A stretch of 64,000 bases of DNA from Nocardioides sp. HDW12B (lineage in GTDB: Bacteria; Actinomycetota; Actinomycetes; Propionibacteriales; Nocardioidaceae), in contig NZ_CP049867.1 of NCBI RefSeq assembly GCF_011299595.1, forward strand, positions 310,001 through 374,000, given 5' to 3'. A model generated the notes under the pieces. It was not told the origin of the DNA. It saw only the letters and a program-made list of their open reading frames with translations, and searched no databases. This document shows, piece after piece, positions 37,289 through 45,120 of the stretch. The number at the start of each line of letters is the position of its first letter. The first letter of the stretch is position 1. Both the position numbers and the translations under genes were made by a program.

Positions 37289-37852
37289 GTGGAGCGGGTG
37301 ACGGTGGTGCGGCGGCAGGAGGAGCTGGGGCGCGCCGAGCTGGTGGAGGTGCGGGCGCTGCTGGACGACGCGTTCGCCGACGACCCGCTCAGCGAGGACG
37401 ACTGGCAGCACTGCCAGGGCGGGCGCCACGTGCTGACCCGTGAGGACGGCCGACTCGTCGCGTACGCCGCCGTGGTCGAGCGCGTGATGCTGCTCGACGG
37501 CGTCCCGCTCGCCGTCGGGTACGTCGAGGGCGTCGGTGTCCGGCGCTCCCACCACCGGCGCGGGCTCGGGGGCACCGTGATGGCCCCGATCGAGGCCCTG
37601 GCCGGCGGAGACCTCGCCGCGCTGGCGCTGTCCACCAGCGACGAGGGCCTGCCGTTCTACCTCGCCCGCGGCTGGCGCCCCTGGCCGGGCCGGACGTACG
37701 TCGACACCTCGGCCGCCCCGCACCGGCGACCGCAGCTGCTGCGCACCCCTGACGAGGACGAGTCGCTGCTGGTGTGGCCCCACGGACCGTTCGCCGACGT
37801 CGGCCCCGACAGCGAGCTCGCGTGCCGGGCCCGGTCGGGGGACGACTGGTGA
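37289..37852 (+). CDS. AAC(2')-I-like GNAT acetyltransferase
   Basis: 187-residue GNAT protein with strong resemblance to mycobacterial aminoglycoside 2'-N-acetyltransferase. Shared features are DDWQHCQGGRHVLTRE near residue 37, GYVEGVGVRRSHHRRGLGG (acetyl-CoA loop, about 76-94), LSTSDEGLPFYLARGWRPWPG (about 112-132), RTPDEDESLLVWP, and a Cys-Arg-x-Gly-Asp-x-Trp C-terminus. It may acetylate aminoglycosides or, as a housekeeping role, a wall amino sugar. GTG 37289 was preferred because GGAGG lies 8 nt upstream; GTG 37283 is too close. Coupled (GTGA) to the next gene. Confidence 0.85.
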   Translation: MERVTVVRRQEELGRAELVEVRALLDDAFADDPLSEDDWQHCQGGRHVLTREDGRLVAYAAVVERVMLLDGVPLAVGYVEGVGVRRSHHRRGLGGTVMAPIEALAGGDLAALALSTSDEGLPFYLARGWRPWPGRTYVDTSAAPHRRPQLLRTPDEDESLLVWPHGPFADVGPDSELACRARSGDDW

Positions 37853-38160
37853 GCGAGCCCGCGCTGTCGGCGTCCTTCACCGGCGAGCTCTACCTGTGGC
37901 AGGCGCGCACCGACTCCTGGACCTTCGTCGACGCCCCGGCGGACCTGTCGGAGGAGATCCGCGACTCGCTGCCGCTGCCTCCGCGCGGCTTCGGCTCGGT
38001 CCGGGTCGAGGTGACGCTGGGCGCCACGACCTGGCGCACCAGCCTCTTCCCCGACAAGACGAAGGGGGTCTACGTGCTGCCGGTCAAGCGGGCGGTCCTG
38101 AAGGCCGAGGACGTCGAGGCCGGCGACGAGGTCACGGTCACGGTCGACGTACTCGCCTAG
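37849..38160 (+). CDS. DUF1905 domain protein
   Basis: 103-residue beta-rich protein: FTGELYLWQARTDSWTFVDAP at the start, then GFGSVRVEVTLGATTWRTSLFPDKTKGVYVLPVKRAV, and VEAGDEVTVTVDV at the end. This is the DUF1905 barrel, whose function is unknown and which is sometimes fused to YdeI-type proteins. GTG start overlaps the acetyltransferase stop by four bases, so the two genes are co-translated. No functional link is established. Confidence 0.87.
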   Translation: MSEPALSASFTGELYLWQARTDSWTFVDAPADLSEEIRDSLPLPPRGFGSVRVEVTLGATTWRTSLFPDKTKGVYVLPVKRAVLKAEDVEAGDEVTVTVDVLA

Positions 38161-38200
38161 GAGCCCGCGCGACCCACGCGGCCTGGCTACGCTCGCGACC

Positions 38201-38935
38201 ATGGCCCTCCTCGACTCCTGGACGCTCGGCGAGCACGCGTTCGACGGCACCACCCACCCGACCTACCGCAAGGGGTCCGGCCCCGGCGTCGTCGTCGTCC
38301 ACGAGATCCCGGGCGTCACCGAGAACGTCATCAAGTTCGCCGACGAGGTCGTCGCCGCCGGCTTCACTGTGGTGATGCCGCGGCTGTTCGGCAGCGAGCC
38401 GCCCACGCCGTACACCCCGCCGCAGCTCGCCCGGTCGATGACGCAGGTCTGCATCAGCAGGGAGTTCACCACGCTGGCCACCGGCGAGACGACGCCGGTG
38501 GCGGGTTGGCTGCGCAGCCTCGCCCGCGAGCTGCACGAGGAGCTCGGCGGACCCGGCGTCGGCGCGCTCGGCATGTGCTTCACCGGTGGCTTCGCGCTGG
38601 CGATGATGGTCGACACCTCCGTCGTCGCGCCGGTGCTGTGCCAGCCGTCGGTGCCGTTCCCCGTCGGCAAGGCGCGTGCCGCCGACCTCAACCTCTCGCC
38701 GGCCGACCTGGCCACCGTGAAGGAACGCGCGGCCGGCGGCTGCGCCGTGATGGGCCTGCGCTTCACCGGCGACGTCGCGGTGGGAACGCGCTTCGACACC
38801 CTCACCCGCGAGCTGGGGGAGGCCTTCATCCGTGTCGAGTTCCCCGGCCGCAAGCACTCCACCGTCACCGAGCACCGCCAGCAGGAGGGCGTCGACCGCG
38901 TCCTGGCGTTCTTCCACGAGCGCCTCGACCCCTGA
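38201..38935 (+). CDS. Dienelactone hydrolase family protein
   Basis: 244-residue alpha/beta hydrolase. VVVHEIPGVTENV puts the DLH glutamate at Glu35. GMCFTGGFAL supplies the nucleophile Cys126, the usual DLH choice over Ser, and PGRKHSTVTEHRQ near the end carries the catalytic His. Classical members open dienelactone in chlorocatechol breakdown. There are no aromatic-degradation genes alongside, so the substrate is open. TACGCT lies 7 nt before the ATG, so the transcript is probably leaderless. Confidence 0.88.
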   Translation: MALLDSWTLGEHAFDGTTHPTYRKGSGPGVVVVHEIPGVTENVIKFADEVVAAGFTVVMPRLFGSEPPTPYTPPQLARSMTQVCISREFTTLATGETTPVAGWLRSLARELHEELGGPGVGALGMCFTGGFALAMMVDTSVVAPVLCQPSVPFPVGKARAADLNLSPADLATVKERAAGGCAVMGLRFTGDVAVGTRFDTLTRELGEAFIRVEFPGRKHSTVTEHRQQEGVDRVLAFFHERLDP

Positions 38936-38949
38936 GGGGCGCAGTTTCG

Positions 38950-39009
38950 CGCACAAGTTCGCTCAAGTGACGAGGGACCGCCTCACGCGTCACATGAACG
39001 AACTTGTGC
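38950..39009. repeat. Two-step inverted repeat between converging genes
   Basis: Outer arms GCACAAGTTCG/CGAACTTGTGC (38951-38961, 38999-39009) enclose inner arms CAAGTGACG/CGTCACATG with one mismatch. It lies between the dienelactone hydrolase and XPB genes and is a plausible bidirectional terminator. A G/T-rich run ending in tandem GGGTGG-like words follows up to 39058. Confidence 0.75.
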
Positions 39010-39059
39010 ACGATTTCGTGCGGGGTTGGGGTGGGTTGGTGGGGTGGGGTGGTGGGGTC

Positions 39060-40694
39060 TCAGACGTCGGCGGCGTCGGTGATGGCGTAGGCGTAGCCCT
39101 GCTCGGCGAGGAACCGCTGCCGGTGCTGGGCGAAGTCGGCGTCGACGGTGTCGCGGGTGACGATCGTGTAGAAGTGCGCCGCGTGGCCGTCGGGCTTCGG
39201 GCGCAGCAGCCTCCCGAGACGTTGCGCCTCCTCCTGGCGCGAGCCGAAGGAGCCGGAGACCTGGATGGCCACGGTGGCCGAGGGCAGGTCGACGGAGAAG
39301 TTGGCGACCTTGGAGACGACCAGCAGCCGCTCCTCGCCGCTGCGGAAGGCGTTGAACAGCCGCTCGCGCTCCTTGACGGTGGTGTCGCCCTTGATGACCG
39401 GTGCGCCGAGCGCCTCGCCGAGCTCGTCGAGCTGGTCGAGGTACTGCCCGATCACCAGCGTCGGCTCGTCGCCGTGCTTGGCCACCAGCCGCTTCACGAG
39501 CCGGGTCTTCTCGGCGGTGCACGAGGCGAGCCGGTAGCGCTCCTCCGGCTCGGCGGTCGCGTAGACGAGCCGCTCGCCCTGCGGCAGCGTCACGCGCACC
39601 TCGGTGCACTCGGCCGGCGCGATCCAGCCCTGCGACTCGATGTCCTTCCAGGGCGCGTCGTAGCGCTTGGGCCCGATCAGGGAGAAGACGTCGCCCTCGC
39701 GACCGTCCTCGCGCACCAGCGTCGCGGTCAGACCGATCCGGCGCCGCGCCTGCAGGTCGGCGGTCATCCGGAAGATCGGCGCGGGCAGCAGGTGGACCTC
39801 GTCGTAGACGATGAGGCCCCAGTCCTTGGCGTCGAGCAGCTCGAGGTGGGTGTAGGCGCCCTTCCGGCGGGTGGTCAGCACCTGGTACGTCGCGATGGTG
39901 ACCGGCTTGACCTCCTTCTTGGCCCCGGAGTACTCGCCGATCTCGTCCTCGGTCAGTGACGTCCGCTTCACCAGCTCGTCACGCCACTGCCGGGCCGAAA
40001 CTGTGTTGGTGACAAGAATCAGGGTCGTCGCCTTCGCCTCGGCCATCGCCGCAGCGCCCACGAGCGTCTTGCCCGCTCCGCACGGCAGCACCACGACACC
40101 CGAGCCGCCGTGCCAGAAGGAGTCGACGGCCTCGCGCTGGTAGGCGCGCAGGCTCCACTCGCGCTCGTCGAGCTCGATCGGGTGGGCCTCGCCGTCGACG
40201 TACCCGGCGTGGTCCTCCGCCGGCCACCCCAGCTTGAGCAGCACCTGCTTGAGGTTGCCCCGCTCCGAGGGGTGCACTGCGACGGTCAGGTCGTCGAGCC
40301 GCTCGCCGATCATGCCGGCGACCTTCTTGGCCCGCACGACCTCCTCGAAGACGGCCTTGTCGACCGAGGCCAGCACCAACCCGTGGACCGGGTGCTTCTC
40401 GAGTCGGAGCCGGCCGTAGCGGTCCATTGTCTCGGCGATGTCGATCAGCAGGGCGTGGGGCACGGCGTACCGGCTGTAGGTCAGCAGCGTGTCGATGACC
40501 TGCTCCGCGTCGTGCCCGGCGGCCCGGGCGTTCCACAGACCGAGCGGCGTGAGGCGGTAGGTGTGCACGTGCTCGGGGGAGCGCTCGAGCTCCGCGAAGG
40601 GAGCGATCGCCTTGCGGCAGTCGACGGCGGACTCGTGGCCGACCTCGAGCAGGAGCGTCTTGTCCGACTGGACGATGAGGGGGCCGTCATTCAC
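39060..40694 (-). CDS. XPB-type DNA repair helicase
   Basis: 544-residue superfamily 2 helicase like mycobacterial and archaeal XPB. The N-terminal ~190 residues are the damage-recognition and helicase-C_3-like region. Walker A is LPCGAGKTLVGAAAM, motif II is DEVH in LIVYDEVHLLPAP, motif III is GLTATLVRED, and motif VI is QEEAQRLGRLLRPKPDG. It unwinds DNA 3' to 5', presumably in repair. GTG start with TAGCAT 6 nt upstream, so the transcript is probably leaderless. In mycobacteria it sits beside the helicase-associated gene; here that gene is 8 kb away (48727-51081). Confidence 0.93.
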   Translation of the reverse strand: MNDGPLIVQSDKTLLLEVGHESAVDCRKAIAPFAELERSPEHVHTYRLTPLGLWNARAAGHDAEQVIDTLLTYSRYAVPHALLIDIAETMDRYGRLRLEKHPVHGLVLASVDKAVFEEVVRAKKVAGMIGERLDDLTVAVHPSERGNLKQVLLKLGWPAEDHAGYVDGEAHPIELDEREWSLRAYQREAVDSFWHGGSGVVVLPCGAGKTLVGAAAMAEAKATTLILVTNTVSARQWRDELVKRTSLTEDEIGEYSGAKKEVKPVTIATYQVLTTRRKGAYTHLELLDAKDWGLIVYDEVHLLPAPIFRMTADLQARRRIGLTATLVREDGREGDVFSLIGPKRYDAPWKDIESQGWIAPAECTEVRVTLPQGERLVYATAEPEERYRLASCTAEKTRLVKRLVAKHGDEPTLVIGQYLDQLDELGEALGAPVIKGDTTVKERERLFNAFRSGEERLLVVSKVANFSVDLPSATVAIQVSGSFGSRQEEAQRLGRLLRPKPDGHAAHFYTIVTRDTVDADFAQHRQRFLAEQGYAYAITDAADV

Positions 40695-40789
40695 CCCCCG
40701 ATGCTACGGACTCGCCGAAGCCCCGCTCACCACGGCGGCCGAGGTGGAACCCGACCAGCCTGACTGGACCACTCTTCTAACCTGGGGGC

Positions 40790-41881
40790 ATGGCCGCGCC
40801 CCCGAAGAACCCCGCCTGGTCCGTCGCCGCGCCCGTCCTGGGACTGGTCGTGCTCGCTGCGACCTGGAACCGCGAGCTGCCGGTGATCGCCGCCGCCCTC
40901 GTGGGCCTGGTGCTGGCCGGAGCCGTGATGACCGCGGTCCACCACGCCGAGATGGTCGCGGCCAAGGTGGGGGAGCCCTTCGGCACGCTGATCCTGGCCG
41001 TGGCGGTCACCGTGATCGAGGTGGCGCTGATCCTCACCCTGATGCTCACCACCCCCGACGAGGCAGCCACGCTGGCGCGCGACACCGCGTTCGCCGCGGT
41101 GATGATCATCCTCACCGGCGTCATCGGGGCCTGCCTCCTCGCCGGCACCATCAAGCACCACGCCCAGGACTTCAAGGCCGACGGCGCTTCCGGTGCGATC
41201 TCCGGCATCACGGTCCTGGTCACGCTGACCCTCGTGCTGCCGGCGTTCACCACCAGCACGAACGGGGCGACGTACACCACGGCGCAGCTCCTGGTGATGT
41301 CGGCGATCGCGCTCACGATCTACGGGGTGTTCGTGCTGGTGCAGACCTCCCGTCACCGCGACTACTTCCTGCCCGACGAGGCGGAGGGCGATGCGGAGGC
41401 CGCCGCGGCCCACCCGGAGCCCTCGACGACGACCGCGCGCAACAGCCTGCTGCTGCTCATCGCCTGCCTGGTCGCCGTGGTCGGGCTCTCCAAGACGCTC
41501 TCGCCCAACCTCAAGGACGTCGTCAGCAGCCTCGGCGCTCCGGCCTCGACCGTCGGTGTCCTCATCGCGGTCCTGGTGCTCGCGCCTGAGACGGTGGCGG
41601 CGATGCGCGCCGCGGCGGCGAACCGGCTGCAGACGAGCATGAACCTCGCCGTCGGATCGGGCATGGCCAGCATCGGGCTGACCATCCCGACCATCGCAGT
41701 CGCGTCGCTGTTCCTCGACGTGCCGCTCGAGCTCGGCCTCGGCGCGCCGCAGATCGTGCTGCTGACGCTGGCGGTGTTCATCTCCGGCGCCACCGTGCTG
41801 CTGGGACGGGTGACGGTGCTGCAAGGCACGGTCCACCTCAGCGTCTTCGCCGCCTTCCTGTTCCTCGCCTTCGTCCCCTGA
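40790..41881 (+). CDS. chaA: Calcium/proton antiporter (ChaA/CaCA family)
   Basis: 363-residue membrane antiporter with about eleven hydrophobic segments in two related halves. The first alpha-repeat is GEPFGTLILAVAVTVIEVALILTLML (about 64-90), with the conserved acidic residues. The second is LVLAPETVAAMRAAAANRLQTSMNLAVGSGMASIGLTIP (about 260-300). A central acidic loop (DEAEGDAEAAAAHPE) separates the halves. It exports Ca2+ (or Na+/K+) against protons. TAACCT lies 6 nt before the ATG, so the transcript is probably leaderless. Confidence 0.9.
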   Translation: MAAPPKNPAWSVAAPVLGLVVLAATWNRELPVIAAALVGLVLAGAVMTAVHHAEMVAAKVGEPFGTLILAVAVTVIEVALILTLMLTTPDEAATLARDTAFAAVMIILTGVIGACLLAGTIKHHAQDFKADGASGAISGITVLVTLTLVLPAFTTSTNGATYTTAQLLVMSAIALTIYGVFVLVQTSRHRDYFLPDEAEGDAEAAAAHPEPSTTTARNSLLLLIACLVAVVGLSKTLSPNLKDVVSSLGAPASTVGVLIAVLVLAPETVAAMRAAAANRLQTSMNLAVGSGMASIGLTIPTIAVASLFLDVPLELGLGAPQIVLLTLAVFISGATVLLGRVTVLQGTVHLSVFAAFLFLAFVP

Positions 41882-42216
41882 GGACGTCCGAGAACCGGGA
41901 TCCGGGTCCGGCCGTCGGGCTCGGTTGCGGCACGCGGCCGCGCCGCTGCACGTCGTACGACGAGGGCGGCTGCGGACCTCCGACCCAGGGTTGTGGACGC
42001 CTGCCACGGGTTGTGAGCCTTGCTGGGCGTCCATAACCCCGCGTTACATGTGGGGACCCCGCGTTACATGTGGGGACCCCGCGTGACGTGGGGGTGGTCG
42101 GTCGGCCGGGCCGATGCGCCCGGGAGGTGTCGTTATCCGTGGCGGATGAGCGGTCAGCCTGCGAAATCCATCGTCGGGGACTGGAAACTCTGACGGATCC
42201 ACGGCAGGCTGGCTCC
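41882..42216. other. 335-bp intergenic region before mmsA
   Basis: No gene is supported here. It holds the repeat at 41986-42096. Between 42097 and 42216 lies the presumed promoter of the mmsA operon, with no clear -35/-10 pair and a weak ribosome site before the ATG. Confidence 0.6.
41986..42096. repeat. GTTGTGGACGCC inverted repeat with tandem 20-mers, copy 1
   Basis: Arms GGGTTGTGGACGCC (41988-42001) and GGCGTCCATAACCC (42026-42039) differ at one base. They are followed by two exact tandem copies of CCCCGCGTTACATGTGGGGA (42037-42056, 42057-42076) and a decayed third. A second copy of the inverted repeat, with one 20-mer, is at 54834-54908. Confidence 0.9.
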
Positions 42217-43719
42217 ATGACCGCCCCCGTCGCCCACTGGCTCGACAACGCCTCCTTCCCCGGCTCCTCCGACCGCACCGCCGAGGTCACCAACCCCGCC
42301 ACCGGGGAGGTGACCGGCCGCGTCGCGCTGGCCTCGGCCGCCGACGCCGAGGCCGTCATCGCCTCCGCCGCGGCCGCCGCCCCCGGCTGGGCGGCCACCT
42401 CGGTCGCCGCCCGCACCCAGGTCGTCTTCCGCTTCCGCGAGCTGCTCAACGAGCGCGCCGCGGACCTCGCCGCGATCATCACCGCCGAGCACGGCAAGGT
42501 GCTCTCCGACGCCGCCGGCGAGGTGGCCCGCGGCCAGGAGGTCGTGGAGTTCGCCTGCGGCATCCCGCACCTGCTCAAGGGCGGCTACAGCGAGCAGGTC
42601 TCCACCGGCGTCGACGTCCACTCCAAGCGGCAGCCCCTCGGCGTGGTCGGCGTCATCAGCCCGTTCAACTTCCCGGCCATGGTGCCGATGTGGTTCTTCC
42701 CGCTCGCCATCGCGGCGGGCAACACCGTCGTGCTCAAGCCCAGCGAGAAGGACCCGTCGGCGTCGCTGTGGATGGCCGAGCTGTGGCGCGAGGCGGGCCT
42801 GCCCGACGGCGTCTTCAACGTGCTGCAGGGAGACAAGGAGGCCGTCGACGCGCTGCTGGACCACGCGTCGGTCAAGGCGATCAGCTTCGTCGGCTCGACC
42901 CCGATCGCGCAGTACGTCTACGAGCGTGGCAGCGCTGCCGGCAAGCGCGTGCAGGCCCTCGGCGGCGCCAAGAACCACATGGTGGTGCTGCCCGACGCCG
43001 ACCTCGACCTCGCCGCCGACCAGGCCGTCAACGCCGGCTTCGGCTCCGCCGGCGAGCGCTGCATGGCCATCTCGGTGCTGGTCGCGGTCGGACCGGTCGC
43101 CGACGACCTCGTCGCGAAGATCGCCGACCGCGCCCGCGGGCTCGTCACCGGCGACGGCACCCGCGGCGCCGACATGGGACCCCTCGTCACCCGGCCGCAC
43201 CGCGACAAGGTGGCGGCGTACGTCGACGCAGGAGAGTCAGCCGGCGCCAAGGTCGTCGTCGACGGCCGCGAGGTCGACGCCGACGGCGCCGCCGACGGGT
43301 TCTGGCTCGGCCCGACGCTGCTCGACCACGTCACCCCCGAGATGAGCGTCTACACCGACGAGATCTTCGGACCGGTGCTCTCGGTCGTCCGGGTCGAGAC
43401 CTACGACGAGGCCGTCGCCCTGGTCAACGCCAACCGCTACGGCAACGGCGTCGCGCTGTTCACCTCCAGCGGGGGAGCGGCGCGCAAGTTCGAGGTGGAC
43501 GTGGAGGTCGGCATGATCGGCATCAACGTCCCGATCCCGGTGCCGATGGCCTACTACTCCTTCGGCGGCTGGAAGAGCTCGCTGTTCGGCGACAGCCACG
43601 CCCACGGCACCGAGGGCGTGCACTTCTTCACCCGCGGCAAGGTCGTCACCTCGCGCTGGAACGACCCCGCCGTCAAGCCCCAGGGCGGGCTCGAGCTCAC
43701 CTTCCCGCAGAACACGTAG
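42217..43719 (+). CDS. mmsA: CoA-acylating methylmalonate-semialdehyde dehydrogenase
   Basis: 500-residue aldehyde dehydrogenase turning methylmalonate or malonate semialdehyde into propionyl- or acetyl-CoA with NAD+ and CoA. SPFNFPAMVPMWFFP (148-162) is the substrate channel and Cys282 in SAGERCMAISV is the nucleophile. ALGGAKNH (247-254) replaces the usual ELGGKN, so the general-base Glu is missing, as in true MmsA enzymes. With the aminotransferase downstream it would degrade beta-alanine or a related beta-amino acid. The start was chosen at MTAPVAHWLD, matching homologues. Confidence 0.92.
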   Translation: MTAPVAHWLDNASFPGSSDRTAEVTNPATGEVTGRVALASAADAEAVIASAAAAAPGWAATSVAARTQVVFRFRELLNERAADLAAIITAEHGKVLSDAAGEVARGQEVVEFACGIPHLLKGGYSEQVSTGVDVHSKRQPLGVVGVISPFNFPAMVPMWFFPLAIAAGNTVVLKPSEKDPSASLWMAELWREAGLPDGVFNVLQGDKEAVDALLDHASVKAISFVGSTPIAQYVYERGSAAGKRVQALGGAKNHMVVLPDADLDLAADQAVNAGFGSAGERCMAISVLVAVGPVADDLVAKIADRARGLVTGDGTRGADMGPLVTRPHRDKVAAYVDAGESAGAKVVVDGREVDADGAADGFWLGPTLLDHVTPEMSVYTDEIFGPVLSVVRVETYDEAVALVNANRYGNGVALFTSSGGAARKFEVDVEVGMIGINVPIPVPMAYYSFGGWKSSLFGDSHAHGTEGVHFFTRGKVVTSRWNDPAVKPQGGLELTFPQNT

Positions 43720-43721
43720 AT

Positions 43722-43778
43722 CTCGACGAGCTCGATCACCCTCGACGAGCTCGACCACCGTCGACCAGCTGGACCACC
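43722..43778 (+). repeat. Three tandem 19-bp repeats between mmsA and aminotransferase
   Basis: CTCGACGAGCTCGATCACC, then the same with one change, then a diverged GTCGACCAGCTGGACCACC, head to tail in the 78-bp gap. Each unit contains a small palindrome (CTCGACGAGCTCGA type, or CCAGCTGG in the third). Short tandem amplification of an intergenic motif; function unknown. Confidence 0.85.
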
Positions 43779-43797
43779 GCAGCACCGGAGGAAACCC

Positions 43798-45120
43798 ATG
43801 AGCCGCGCCTACGACCTCGACCGCGCCCACGTCTTCCACTCGTGGTCGGCCCAGGCGACCCTCGACCCGATGGTGATCGACCGCGCCGAGGGCGCGCGGG
43901 TGTACGACGAGCAGGGCCGGTCGTTCCTCGACTTCTCCTCCCAGCTGGTCTTCACCAACATCGGCCACCAGCACCCCAAGGTCGTGGCGGCGATCCAGGA
44001 GCAGGCGGGCAACCTGTGCACGGTCGCGCCGCAGCACGTCAACGACGCCCGCTCGGAGGCGGCCCGGCTGGTCGCCGAGATCGCCCCGCCCGGCCTCGAG
44101 CACGTGTTCTTCACCAACGGCGGCGCGGAGGCGATCGAGCACGCCGTCCGCATGGCGCGGCTGCACACCGGGCGCATCAAGGTGCTCAGCCGCTACCGCA
44201 GCTACCACGGCGGCACCAACACCGCGGTCAACCTGACCGGCGACCCGCGACGGTTCCCCAGCGACTACGGCTCCGCCGGCACCGCGAAGTTCTTCGGGCC
44301 GTTCCTCTACCGCTCGGAGTTCGACGCCACCACCGAGGCCGAGGAGTGCGAGCGCGCGCTGCGCCACCTGCGCCGCACCGTCGAGCTCGAGGGGCCCGGC
44401 ACCGTCGCCGCGATCGTCCTGGAGTCGATCCCGGGCACCGCCGGCATCATGATCCCGCCGCCGGGCTACCTGCGCGGGGTCCGCGAGATCTGCGACGACC
44501 ACGGCATCGTGCTCGTGCTCGACGAGGTGATGGCCGGCTTCGGCCGGGCCGGCTCGTGGCTCGCGCTCGACCAGCACGACGTGGTGCCCGACCTGGTCAC
44601 CTTCGCCAAGGGCGTCACCTCCGGCTACGTCCCGCTGGGCGGCGTGATCGTCTCGGAGGCGATCTACGAGACCTTCGCGCACCGCGTCTACCCCGGCGGG
44701 CTGACCTACTCCGGCCACCCGCTGGCCTGTGCCGCCGCGGTCGCGACCATCACGACCATGCGGGAGGAGGGCATCGTCGAGAACGCCGCCCGCCTCGGGC
44801 AGGACGTCATCGGTCCCGAGCTGCGTGCGATGGCCGAGCGTCACCCCTGCGTCGGTGACGTCCGCGGCACCGGTGTCTTCTGGGCCCTCGAGCTGGTGAG
44901 CGACCGGGCGACCAAGGAGCCGCTGGCGCCCTACGGGGCCAGCAGCCCCGCGATGAACGAGGTGATCGCCGCGTGCAAGAAGGGCGGTCTGCTGCCCTTC
45001 GCGAACTTCAACCGGGTCCACGTCGTGCCGCCCTGCACGCTCACCGACGACGAGGCCCGGGAGGGGCTGCGGATCCTCGACGAGGCGCTCGCGGTCGGCG
45101 ACGCCCATGCCGCGGGCTGA
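43798..45120 (+). CDS. Class III omega-aminotransferase
   Basis: 440-residue PLP enzyme. FTNGGAEAIEHAVRMAR (105-121) is the phosphate-binding region, LDEVMAGFGRAG has Asp242 against the pyridine nitrogen, and TFAKGVTSGYVPLGG holds the PLP lysine Lys271. Family members move an omega-amino group (beta-alanine, GABA, putrescine-derived amines) to pyruvate. The semialdehyde product would feed MmsA, the upstream gene. GGAGGAAACCC precedes the ATG. It overlaps the FAD oxidase gene by 14 bp. Confidence 0.9.
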   Translation: MSRAYDLDRAHVFHSWSAQATLDPMVIDRAEGARVYDEQGRSFLDFSSQLVFTNIGHQHPKVVAAIQEQAGNLCTVAPQHVNDARSEAARLVAEIAPPGLEHVFFTNGGAEAIEHAVRMARLHTGRIKVLSRYRSYHGGTNTAVNLTGDPRRFPSDYGSAGTAKFFGPFLYRSEFDATTEAEECERALRHLRRTVELEGPGTVAAIVLESIPGTAGIMIPPPGYLRGVREICDDHGIVLVLDEVMAGFGRAGSWLALDQHDVVPDLVTFAKGVTSGYVPLGGVIVSEAIYETFAHRVYPGGLTYSGHPLACAAAVATITTMREEGIVENAARLGQDVIGPELRAMAERHPCVGDVRGTGVFWALELVSDRATKEPLAPYGASSPAMNEVIAACKKGGLLPFANFNRVHVVPPCTLTDDEAREGLRILDEALAVGDAHAAG

